From NCBI GenBank assembly GCA_947499635.1, contig CANMPD010000017.1, positions 22,417 to 86,416 on the forward strand: DNA of 64,000 nt, given 5' to 3'. The notes under the pieces are model-generated. The model ran no database searches and was not told where the DNA came from. It saw nothing but the letters and a program-made list of their open reading frames with translations. Positions within the stretch are counted from its first letter, which is position 1. The number at the start of each line of letters is the position of its first letter. The stretch is from an uncultured Paracoccaceae bacterium. GTDB taxonomy: Bacteria; Pseudomonadota; Alphaproteobacteria; Rhodobacterales; Rhodobacteraceae. Positions 1-7,592 of this stretch are shown in pieces. The position numbers and the translations under genes were made by a program.

Positions 1-734
1 TCTTGCCATGGCCAAGTTTTACGATCTTACCTACGCTTGCTTTAGTGTCCATTCTTGCGGGTGCAGTGCTTTTGTTAGCCCCTGCTTTGCTGAAAACTCG
101 CTTTGGTGTGGACGAGGTTGTGACGACGTTATTGTTTAATTTTATCTTCCTGTTGTTTATTTCTATGTTGTTGGAAGGACCGCTCAAAGATCCGATGGGT
201 ATGGGTTGGCCAAAGTCTGCGCGATTGATCGCCGAGGCGCGCTTGCCCCGTCTTGTTGATGGGTTGCGGCTGCATTGGGGGTTTGCTTTGGCGGTTCTGT
301 CTGCGATCGGAATTTGGGTTATCCAAACCCGCAGTACACTGGGTTATGAAATGCGTGCTGTCGGCTTGAACAAAGAGGCTGCGGCTTTTGCAGGTATTTC
401 CGTTAATACAGTACTCGTCAAAACCGCATTGCTATCCGGTGGCTTGGCTGCATTGGCGGGGTTCTCTGAGGTTGCGGGATTAAAGGGCAGTCTGACGCTC
501 GATCTGTCGCCGGGCTTTGGCTACACAGGGATTATTGTCGCAATGCTTGCTTTGCTTAACCCGCTTGGGGTGATCATTGCCGCCTTGTTTGTGGCAGGTA
601 TCTTTGTGGGGGCCGATAGCATGAGCCGCGCGGCTGATGTTCCCACCTATCTAGCAGATATCATGCTTGCAACGGCGCTTTTATTGATGGTCCTCGCCAT
701 TATGTTGACCCGTTTTCGCGTCGTAAGGGACTAA
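1..734 (+). CDS. Nucleoside/purine ABC transporter permease, 5'-truncated by window edge
   Basis: Inner-membrane permease of the BPD_transp_2 superfamily (the NupP/YufP branch of BMP-type nucleoside importers). Only the last ~243 residues are present; full-length family members run to about 350, so the N-terminus lies before base 1 and no start can be assigned. What remains is almost entirely hydrophobic, with about six membrane spans and short polar loops. The next gene, a second permease of the same superfamily, starts 2 bases after the stop, and a cytosine-deaminase-like gene follows it. The ATPase and the BMP-family binding protein would be expected just upstream of the window. The substrate is inferred to be a nucleoside or nucleobase from the family and the linked deaminase. 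Confidence 0.85.
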   Translation, partial: LPWPSFTILPTLALVSILAGAVLLLAPALLKTRFGVDEVVTTLLFNFIFLLFISMLLEGPLKDPMGMGWPKSARLIAEARLPRLVDGLRLHWGFALAVLSAIGIWVIQTRSTLGYEMRAVGLNKEAAAFAGISVNTVLVKTALLSGGLAALAGFSEVAGLKGSLTLDLSPGFGYTGIIVAMLALLNPLGVIIAALFVAGIFVGADSMSRAADVPTYLADIMLATALLLMVLAIMLTRFRVVRD

Positions 735-736
735 GT

Positions 737-1681
737 ATGGAAATCATCGATATTCTGTTCACCGCCAGTTTTTGGGCCGCCGCGATCCGCATTGCCAGTC
801 CGTTGATCTTTGCCACATTGGGAGAGCTTATCTGTGAACGTGCAGGCGTTTTGAACCTTGGAATCGAAGGTATCATGGTGGCGGGTGCTTTTGCTGGGTG
901 GATGGCAGTTTATTCCGGTACAGACCTTTGGACGGGTGTTGCGATTGCTATGTTTGTGGGGATGGCATTTGGTTTGTTACATAGCCTACTTACGGTGCCG
1001 TTTGGATTGTCGCAGCATGTTGTTGGGTTAGGAGTGACATTGCTTGCAACATCGTCGACCTATTATGCCTACCGGCTTGCTCTACCAGAGGTCACGAGCC
1101 CCCCAAAGATCGACGCTTTTCAACCTCTCGAAATTCCCTTGTTGTCGGAAATACCCCTCTTAGGCGGAGCGCTATTTTCGCAAACACCTTTCACTTATCT
1201 TGCGTTTATCTTGGTCTTGGTTGTGTCTGTGGTTCTGTATCGTACACCTCTTGGTCTTGCGTTACGCGCTGCAGGTGAGAACCCAGCAGCTGTGGCGGCG
1301 CAGGGATTACCTGTTACTGGTCTGCGTATGGGAGCTGTCATTATGGGCAGTGGTTTGATGGCGATGGGCGGGGCTTTTTTAACGATGTCTGCCTTTGATA
1401 GTTTCTTTTTTGAAATGGTGAATGGCCGGGGTTGGATATGTATTGCGCTTGTTGTTTTCGGAGCATGGCGACCGGGTAAAGCCCTGATGGGGGCTGTGCT
1501 TTTTGCGGCCTTTGATGCCCTACAAATCCGTGTCCAGCAAACCAGTTTTGGTGCAGAAATCCCCTATCAGATATTTCTGATGATGCCCTATATCCTCTCC
1601 ATCCTTGCCCTTGTGATGGTATCGCGCCGGGCGGAAGTTCCTGCCGCCTTGATGGTGCCATTTAATAAAGGAGAACGCTGA
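737..1681 (+). CDS. Nucleoside/purine ABC transporter permease (NupQ/YufQ type)
   Basis: Second inner-membrane permease of the importer, 314 residues, the usual length for this branch. The N-terminal segment around residues 20-50 contains the family-typical stretch ATLGELICERAGVLNLGIEG, which separates this NupQ-type subunit from its NupP-type partner. About eight hydrophobic segments are visible. It starts 2 bases after the upstream permease stop, and its TGA stop overlaps the ATG of the following deaminase by one base, so the three genes are almost certainly one translationally coupled operon. This supports an import-then-deaminate pathway for a pyrimidine or related base. Confidence 0.87.
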   Translation: MEIIDILFTASFWAAAIRIASPLIFATLGELICERAGVLNLGIEGIMVAGAFAGWMAVYSGTDLWTGVAIAMFVGMAFGLLHSLLTVPFGLSQHVVGLGVTLLATSSTYYAYRLALPEVTSPPKIDAFQPLEIPLLSEIPLLGGALFSQTPFTYLAFILVLVVSVVLYRTPLGLALRAAGENPAAVAAQGLPVTGLRMGAVIMGSGLMAMGGAFLTMSAFDSFFFEMVNGRGWICIALVVFGAWRPGKALMGAVLFAAFDALQIRVQQTSFGAEIPYQIFLMMPYILSILALVMVSRRAEVPAALMVPFNKGER

Positions 1682-2964
1682 TGTTTGATTTAATCGTAAA
1701 GGGCGGGACTCTGCCCGATGGTCAGGTCACGGATATTGGTATTCAGGGTGGTAAGATTACAGCGATGGAAGCGCTGGGCAGTGCTCAAGCCAAGCGCGTT
1801 GTCGACGCGACCGGGGATCTTGTTAGCCCGCCTTTTGTGGATCCGCATTTCCATATGGATGCCACCTTGTCCTACGGCTTGCCACGTATCAATGCCTCTG
1901 GAACACTTCTGGAGGGGATCGGACTGTGGGGCGAACTAAAGCAGGTCATGACCCAGGATGAGGTTGTAGAGCGCGCGCTGACATATTGCGATTGGGCGAC
2001 GAGCATGGGGCTTTTGGCCATTCGCAGCCATGTTGATACCTGCGATGATCGACTTTTGGGAGTCGAGGCTTTGTTGCATGTGCGCGAGCAGGTCAAAGAT
2101 TATATTGATCTGCAATTGGTCGCGTTTCCACAGGATGGATTTTATCGTGACCCAACGGCGCGTGACAATACATTACGTGCGTTAGATATGGGCGTCGATG
2201 TTGTCGGCGGTATACCACATTTTGAACGCACAATGGCAGATGGCAAGGCTTCTGTCAGGGAACTTTGCGAGATTGCGGCCCAGCGTGGCTTGCAGGTGGA
2301 TTTACATTGCGATGAAACTGATGATCCACAGTCACGTCATATCGAAACGTTAGCCTTTGAAACCCAGCGTTTAGGATTGCAGGGACGGGTTGCTGGGTCT
2401 CATCTGACGTCGATGCATTCGATGGACAATTACTATGTGTCCAAGCTGTTGCCTTTGATCGCTGAGGCCGAGATCAATGCGATTCCAAATCCATTGATCA
2501 ATATCGTTTTGCAGGGACGGCACGATACCTATCCAAAGCGGCGCGGTTTGACGCGCGTCAAGGAGATGCTGGCACATGGTATTAACGTTGGCTGGGGGCA
2601 GGATTGCGTGCTTGACCCATGGTATTCGCTTGGCACGGCTGACATGCTGGATGTGGCCTTTATGGGGCTGCACGTTGCGCAGATGACCAGCCCTCAAGAG
2701 ATGCGAACCTGTTTTGACATGGTCACAACAAACAACGCAAAAACAATGGGTCTAGACGATTATGGGCTGTATGTCGGTGCGAAAGCATCCCTTGTTATCT
2801 TGGATGCAAACGATCCAGTTGAAGCGTTGCGCCTGCGGGCCACTAGACTTTGCGTCATCGCCAATGGCCGCGTGGTCAGTCAAACGCCACGTGCGGATGC
2901 GACGCTTTCTCTGGAGGGGCGACCGGAACGGTCGCGCAGACGGCATAGACCTCACACAGCGTGA
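1681..2964 (+). CDS. codA: Cytosine deaminase-like amidohydrolase
   Basis: Metal-dependent amidohydrolase (427 residues) that closely follows the E. coli CodA pattern: the PHFHMD metal motif (His56, His58), Gln151 in FPQDG, HCDE (His209, Glu212), the SHLTSMHS block near 240-247, and the metal-ligand Asp308. The predicted reaction is hydrolytic deamination of cytosine to uracil and ammonia in the cytosol. The motif that is GHDDVFDPW in E. coli CodA reads GQDCVLDPW here: the His before the metal Asp is Gln307 and the second Asp (D314 in E. coli) is Cys309. Those positions line the substrate pocket, so another aminated base such as isocytosine or isoguanine is possible. The ATG overlaps the permease stop by one base. 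The C-terminus is rich in arginine. The symbol indicates family membership, not proven substrate. Confidence 0.8.
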   Translation: MFDLIVKGGTLPDGQVTDIGIQGGKITAMEALGSAQAKRVVDATGDLVSPPFVDPHFHMDATLSYGLPRINASGTLLEGIGLWGELKQVMTQDEVVERALTYCDWATSMGLLAIRSHVDTCDDRLLGVEALLHVREQVKDYIDLQLVAFPQDGFYRDPTARDNTLRALDMGVDVVGGIPHFERTMADGKASVRELCEIAAQRGLQVDLHCDETDDPQSRHIETLAFETQRLGLQGRVAGSHLTSMHSMDNYYVSKLLPLIAEAEINAIPNPLINIVLQGRHDTYPKRRGLTRVKEMLAHGINVGWGQDCVLDPWYSLGTADMLDVAFMGLHVAQMTSPQEMRTCFDMVTTNNAKTMGLDDYGLYVGAKASLVILDANDPVEALRLRATRLCVIANGRVVSQTPRADATLSLEGRPERSRRRHRPHTA

Positions 2965-2965
2965 A

Positions 2966-3547
2966 TTAGCGCAGCATCATATGATCTAGATTGGTGCGTA
3001 TGGCAGGCCACTCGGCAGCCGTGATAGAATAAACGGCAGTATCGCGTAGGGTGCCGTTTGGCATGATGGAATGCGCACGCAGTATGCCATCCAGCTGCGC
3101 GCCGAGACGCTCAATTGCAGCTCTGCTTTGACGGTTCAGCCGATGAGTGCGAAACTCAACGGCAATTGCGTTCTTGTCTTCAAAGGCATGTTGCAACAAC
3201 AAACGTTTGCAGGCGGTGTTTAACCCTGTGCGCTGAACGGATTTACGATACCATGTTGAACCGATTTCGACACGTCGGTTTTTATGGTCAATGTTCATAT
3301 AGGTTGTCATTCCCACCGCTTGCCCAGCTGGTGATATGATCGCAAAAGGCACCATCGTGCCTGCATCACGTAAGCCAAGGCGACGCTCTATCTCGGCGGG
3401 GATCTCTGCAGCACGAGGCACGGATGTGTACCAGAGTTGATGTAGTGCGCCATCATCAGCGGCACTGATGAGGTCTGACGCGTGATCCTGTGATAGAGGC
3501 GCGAGCGTGCATTGGGCACTGGTCAACGCCTGAGATGTCATCCACAT
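2966..3547 (-). CDS. GNAT-family N-acetyltransferase (RimJ/RimL type)
   Basis: About 193 residues with the RimJ/RimL (COG1670) acetyltransferase layout: an N-terminal strand-helix region, a central IEIGSTWY-like strand (here VEIGSTWY) and the C-terminal NRQSRAAIERLGAQLDG segment that normally forms the acetyl-CoA-proximal helix. Such enzymes acetylate protein N-termini or small amines in the cytosol; the substrate cannot be told. Three in-frame ATGs lie at 3553, 3547 and 3541; 3547 is preferred because an AAAGGG ribosome site is about 8 bases upstream. The gene is convergent with the deaminase gene, ending 1 base from its stop. A terminator-like hairpin separates it from the aminotransferase upstream on the same strand. 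Confidence 0.75.
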   Translation of the reverse strand: MWMTSQALTSAQCTLAPLSQDHASDLISAADDGALHQLWYTSVPRAAEIPAEIERRLGLRDAGTMVPFAIISPAGQAVGMTTYMNIDHKNRRVEIGSTWYRKSVQRTGLNTACKRLLLQHAFEDKNAIAVEFRTHRLNRQSRAAIERLGAQLDGILRAHSIMPNGTLRDTAVYSITAAEWPAIRTNLDHMMLR

Positions 3548-3588
3548 AAGCATAGCCCTTTGATTATGATATATATAGTCTGCAAAAT

Positions 3589-3614
3589 AGGCGGCCCCAA
3601 CGAAAGAGCCGCCT
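3589..3614 (-). terminator. Rho-independent terminator after taurine-pyruvate aminotransferase
   Basis: Perfect 7-bp inverted repeat AGGCGGC/GCCGCCT with a 12-base loop. On the minus strand it is followed by ATTTT. It lies 45 bases past the aminotransferase stop and before the GNAT start, so it should end the aminotransferase transcript. Confidence 0.65.
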
Positions 3615-3658
3615 TTGATGAATTGGATGAAACCAACCTTTGATCTATGCTCGATATT

Positions 3659-5056
3659 TTAACCAAAGACGGTTGTCAGCGCCTTATCAACCGCATCCGT
3701 GATCTGATCAACATCTTCAGCCGTGATGATGAGGGCAGGGCTGAAACACAGCGTATTGTTTCGATCAGGGACCGAACGGTTGGTTACACCAATCAGAACA
3801 CCGTGATTGCCTGCTTCACTAACGACCTTTTGTGCCAGAGCTTCGTCTACGGGATCGCGGGTGTCGCGGTCTGTGACCAATTCGAGCCCAAGAAACAAAC
3901 CTTTGCCGCGTACATCACCTATAACCGTATGTTTTTCTTTGAGCGCGTGCAGGTTTTTCATCATACGCTCGCCCATGATGGTGCAGTTCTCGAGAAGATT
4001 TTCGTCTTCGATGATGCGCATATTTTCTAACGCAGCCGCTGGACCCGCTGTGCAGCCCCCAAACGTAGAGATATCACGGAAGTAGTTCATTGGATCCGAG
4101 GCATCGTCTTTGAACATGTCAAAGACTTCTTCAGTGGTGACCATACAAGCAATCGCCGCGTAACCTGATGCCACACCTTTGGCCATAGTCACAAAATCAG
4201 GCTTGATACCATAATGCTGGTAACCGAACCATTTGCCGGTGCGGCCAACGCCACAAACCACTTCATCGATATGCAGCAGGATGTCATATTTCTTGCAGAT
4301 TTCTTGTACGCGTTCCCAATAACCTTCGGGGGGCGTAATGACGCCACCTCCTGCTGTCACGGGTTCAAGGCATAGGGCGCCAACGGTTTCTGGACCCTCA
4401 CGCAGGATAACATCTTCGATTAGATTTGCCGCTGCAATACCGAATTCACGCCCCGAAAGATGCTCAAGACCCAACTCGTGTTTGCGGTACTCCATACAAT
4501 GGGGAACGGAGATGAAATCGGGTGCAAATGGGCCGTATTGCGCGTTGCGTTCGTGCTGGCCGCCAGCAGACAGTGCCGCAATGGTGGAGCCGTGGTAGTC
4601 GCGATCACGATACAGGATCTTAGTTTTCACGCCGCCGTACTTTTTGTGAGCGATCTGGCGGATCATCTTAAACGCTTTTTCGTTCGCTTCAGAGCCGGAA
4701 CTGACATAGTAAACACGGCTCATACCAGGCATTTTTTCGATCAGTTTTTCCGCATATATTGCGCCAGGAATGGACCCTGCAGCCTGCGCGAAATAGTTCA
4801 CTTTCATCAGTTGGTCATAGATCGCTTTAGCGATACTTTCACGGCCGTAGCCAACGTTAACGGTCCAAACCGCACCGGACACGGCATCTAGCCACTCTTT
4901 TCCGTTCTGATCCCAAACACGCATACCTTTGCCTTCGACGATAATACGCGGATCTGAGGTTTCAAATGGCTTGTGCTGCACTAGGTGATGCCAGACGTGA
5001 GCTTTGTCTGCTGCAATAACGTGGCTCAGGTCATTTTCAGTGAACGCGCCGTGCAT
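3659..5056 (-). CDS. tpa: Taurine--pyruvate aminotransferase
   Basis: Class III PLP-dependent transaminase, 465 residues, closely resembling the roseobacter taurine-pyruvate aminotransferases, including the N-terminal ENDLSHVI and AHVWHHL segments. It would transfer the amino group of taurine to pyruvate, giving sulfoacetaldehyde and alanine. Visible features are GSEAN (121-125) for PLP phosphate binding, the HIDE motif with Asp264, and the Schiff-base Lys293 in MAKGVASGY. A monocistronic unit is likely, with a terminator hairpin 45 bases downstream. It is divergent from threonine aldolase across about 280 bases. The usual partners xsc and tauR are not in the window, so related omega-amino substrates cannot be excluded. 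Confidence 0.8.
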   Translation of the reverse strand: MHGAFTENDLSHVIAADKAHVWHHLVQHKPFETSDPRIIVEGKGMRVWDQNGKEWLDAVSGAVWTVNVGYGRESIAKAIYDQLMKVNYFAQAAGSIPGAIYAEKLIEKMPGMSRVYYVSSGSEANEKAFKMIRQIAHKKYGGVKTKILYRDRDYHGSTIAALSAGGQHERNAQYGPFAPDFISVPHCMEYRKHELGLEHLSGREFGIAAANLIEDVILREGPETVGALCLEPVTAGGGVITPPEGYWERVQEICKKYDILLHIDEVVCGVGRTGKWFGYQHYGIKPDFVTMAKGVASGYAAIACMVTTEEVFDMFKDDASDPMNYFRDISTFGGCTAGPAAALENMRIIEDENLLENCTIMGERMMKNLHALKEKHTVIGDVRGKGLFLGLELVTDRDTRDPVDEALAQKVVSEAGNHGVLIGVTNRSVPDRNNTLCFSPALIITAEDVDQITDAVDKALTTVFG

Positions 5057-5337
5057 GACATGTCCTTTCTGTATGTAAGTCTGTTGACAGGAGGGCAGAG
5101 TCGGGTGGACGGTGCCGTTACATTAACACAGAGGGAATTTGCTGTGTGCCTGTAGGGCCAGATGGTTTCGGCATTTAAGGCCAATTTTTCATGTATGGGG
5201 TCTCTCTGGGTGATTAGGTTGATCGGGAGTGTATTAAGTATCTGATATCATGTTATTATATTGATTTTCATGTATTCCGTGATGCAAGGTTTTAGATCTA
5301 GGTCTTCGTGAATTTATTCGAGAAAAAGGTGAGAGTG

Positions 5338-6381
5338 ATGAACCAATATGCAGCAGGTGCTATGCCCAGCAATAAGGTGATCTGTGATTTGCGCAGCGAT
5401 ACGGTGACCAAACCTGATGCAGAAATGCGTGCGGTTATGGCGGCTGCCGAAGTGGGGGATGATGTTTATGGCGAAGATCCTAGTATCATTCGACTAGAAG
5501 CAACACTGGCAGAGCGCTTGGGCAAGGAGGCGGGGTTATTTTGCGCGTCAGAGACGCAAAGCAATCTTATCGCAATGCTTTCACAGTGTGGTCGTGGTGA
5601 GGAAGTTATCACTGGACGGGGGTATCATGTCCATAAGTATGAGGCAGGGGGTGCATCTGCCTTGGGCGGAATTGTTTTTGATGCTTTGCCTGTTACTGCA
5701 GACGGCAGCCTCAAGGTTGAGGATGTGCTTCAGGCAATTAAAGATGATGATCCCCATTTCCCGATGAGCCGCCTCTTGTCCCTTGAAAACACTCACAATG
5801 GTCAAGCGATAGCAGGCGAGGTGATGTCGATCCTAGTATCAGCTGCGCAGGCACATGGTTTATCAACCCATTTGGATGGTGCACGCCTTTTTAATGCAAC
5901 GACAGTGCTGGGCGTCGAAGCGAAGCAGCTTGCGGACCCGTTTGATACCATTTCGGTTTGCTTATCCAAGGGGCTTGGAGCGCCGGTTGGGTCTGTTTTA
6001 CTTGGATCTAAAGATGTCGTGGCACGTGCGCGGCGGTGGCGGAAAATGTTAGGCGGTGGGATGCGGCAGGCTGGGGTATTGGCGGCGGCTGGCCTGTATG
6101 CGTTAGAGAATAATGTGGAGCGCTTGCACGAAGATCATCAACGGGCTGAGGCTTTGGCAGATATTTTGTTAAAGTCTGGAATTGGTACAGTAAAACAGGC
6201 AAGCAATATGGTTTTCTGGCAGTGCCCTAGTCGCCATATTGGCGTTGTGCAGGCACAGCTCGCGCAACGCGGTATCGTGTTGTCAGGTGCCGATCATGGG
6301 GTGATGCGTCTAGTAATGCACAAAGATGTAAGCGATGCGGCATTCACGACACTGTCGCATGTATTGCAGGATGTTCTCTAG
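5338..6381 (+). CDS. ltaE: Low-specificity L-threonine aldolase
   Basis: PLP-dependent aldolase that cleaves L-threonine or L-allo-threonine to glycine and acetaldehyde in the cytosol. It has the family opening DLRSDTVTKP (residues 17-26), the VGDDVYGEDP block, the ENTHNG stretch, HLDGARLFNA, and the PLP Lys211 in SKGLGAPVGS. The ATG at 5338 is chosen over the in-frame GTG at 5308 because an AAGGTGAG ribosome site sits just before it and the resulting 347 residues match the family length. It is divergent from tpa; both deal with amino acids but there is no direct pathway link. Confidence 0.9.
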   Translation: MNQYAAGAMPSNKVICDLRSDTVTKPDAEMRAVMAAAEVGDDVYGEDPSIIRLEATLAERLGKEAGLFCASETQSNLIAMLSQCGRGEEVITGRGYHVHKYEAGGASALGGIVFDALPVTADGSLKVEDVLQAIKDDDPHFPMSRLLSLENTHNGQAIAGEVMSILVSAAQAHGLSTHLDGARLFNATTVLGVEAKQLADPFDTISVCLSKGLGAPVGSVLLGSKDVVARARRWRKMLGGGMRQAGVLAAAGLYALENNVERLHEDHQRAEALADILLKSGIGTVKQASNMVFWQCPSRHIGVVQAQLAQRGIVLSGADHGVMRLVMHKDVSDAAFTTLSHVLQDVL

Positions 6382-6420
6382 TCAGGATGGGGGAGGGTGC
6401 CCACTTTAGAAAAGGAGCAT

Positions 6421-7035
6421 CTAAATCTCTTTGCGGGCCTTTAAGGCTGCAGTGATTGTACCGTCGTCAAGATAATCCAGTTCCCCGCCGATTGGGACAC
6501 CTTGGGCAAGTGAGGTGAGCTTGACCTGCCCCTCTAACTGGTCGGCAATGTAATAGGCCGTGGTTTGGCCGTCGATTGTGGCGTTTAAGGCAAGGATGAC
6601 TTCGGTTGCGGCTTCGGATTTTACACGATCTACAAGGCGCGGTATGCGTAACTCGTCAGGCCCGACAGCATCCAGTGCGGATAAGGTTCCACCAAGCACA
6701 TGGTATTTGCCTTTAAACACTTGCGCGCGTTCCATTGCCCAAAGGTCCGAGACGTCTTCGACCACGCAGATTTCACCATTGGCGCGTTCGTTGTCTCGAC
6801 AGATACCGCAAATATCCTGTGTGCCGATATTACCGCAGTTTAGGCATTCACGGGCTGTTTCTGCGACCCGTCCCAGTGCTTCTGCTAGTGGTGATAATAC
6901 GAGGGCGCGTTTGCGGATCAGGTGCAGCACCATGCGACGGGCCGAGCGAGGCCCTAAACCAGGCAGTTTGGCCATCATCGAGATCAAGTGTTCGATATCA
7001 CCTAAATCACCATCTTTGATTTCATGTTCGACCAT
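6421..7035 (-). CDS. recR: Recombination protein RecR
   Basis: RecR, 204 residues, part of the RecFOR pathway that loads RecA onto gapped DNA. Visible in order are the N-terminal helix-hairpin-helix ([17 protein letters not shown]), a four-cysteine zinc finger around residues 63-79 (CLNC and CGIC), and the TOPRIM domain with [13 protein letters not shown] and a C-terminal [13 protein letters not shown]. It follows dnaX and ybaB in the classical dnaX-ybaB-recR order, but 127 bases and a strong terminator hairpin separate it from ybaB, so it probably has its own promoter or depends on read-through. Confidence 0.95.
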   Translation of the reverse strand: MVEHEIKDGDLGDIEHLISMMAKLPGLGPRSARRMVLHLIRKRALVLSPLAEALGRVAETARECLNCGNIGTQDICGICRDNERANGEICVVEDVSDLWAMERAQVFKGKYHVLGGTLSALDAVGPDELRIPRLVDRVKSEAATEVILALNATIDGQTTAYYIADQLEGQVKLTSLAQGVPIGGELDYLDDGTITAALKARKEI

Positions 7036-7116
7036 TATGCAGCGCCTCGTTCTATATTTGTTCGATTATGCGCTATTCTCGGTCTGCGGCCAAGTGTATG
7101 CAAATAGCTAGTCGTC

Positions 7117-7140
7117 AAAAAGGCGACTGGTGAAGTCGCC
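7117..7140 (-). terminator. Rho-independent terminator between ybaB and recR
   Basis: Perfect 7-bp stem GGCGACT/AGTCGCC with a 5-base loop, followed on the minus strand by five T residues. It lies 23 bases past the ybaB stop and about 80 bases before the recR start. Confidence 0.85.
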
Positions 7141-7162
7141 CTCCTATTTCAGAATGCAAACG

Positions 7163-7507
7163 TTAAAATGGCAACTTCATTCCGGCGGGCAGGCCCAGAC
7201 CGTCGGTTAGTTTGCTCATTTCTTCTTGTGCTCGTTCTGCAGCTTTAGCTTGGGCTTCTTTGACGGCAGCTAAGATCAGATCTTCTACGACTTCTTTATC
7301 GTCGCCGTTAAAGATCGAAGGATCGATATCCAGTGCCTTGAGATCACCTTTGGCAGAGGCCGTTGCTTTGACCAGACCGGCACCCGCTTCACCAACAACC
7401 ATGATATTGTGCAGCTCGTCTTGCATTTCGCCCATTTTGGACTGCATTTCCTGCGCTTTTTTCATCATCCCGGCCATATCGCCGAGGCCGCCAAGGCCTT
7501 TGAACAT
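7163..7507 (-). CDS. ybaB: YbaB/EbfC family nucleoid-associated protein
   Basis: A 114-residue YbaB/EbfC protein, a small dimeric DNA-binding factor. The N-terminus has the typical MFKGLGGLGDMAGMMKKAQ glycine/methionine-rich start followed by a helix (EMQSKMGEMQDEL). The central GLVKATASAKGDLKALDIDP and C-terminal GLGLPAGMKLPF are conserved in the family. It lies 85 bases after dnaX and is probably co-transcribed with it; a strong terminator follows, separating it from recR. Confidence 0.95.
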   Translation of the reverse strand: MFKGLGGLGDMAGMMKKAQEMQSKMGEMQDELHNIMVVGEAGAGLVKATASAKGDLKALDIDPSIFNGDDKEVVEDLILAAVKEAQAKAAERAQEEMSKLTDGLGLPAGMKLPF

Positions 7508-7592
7508 CTGTCTACTCCAATTGACTATGTTAGCCGTTAGATACGAATGCTGTGGTGACAGAACAAGAGGTCATTACAGGGTCGTAGGCGGA

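Noticed and set aside
3659..6381. A functional unit of tpa with threonine aldolase
   Set aside because: They are divergent and act on unrelated substrates; no shared pathway step can be named.
6560..7111. A 183-codon plus-strand frame opposite recR
   Set aside because: Serine/arginine-rich shadow of recR; it would also read through the recR leader without a ribosome site.
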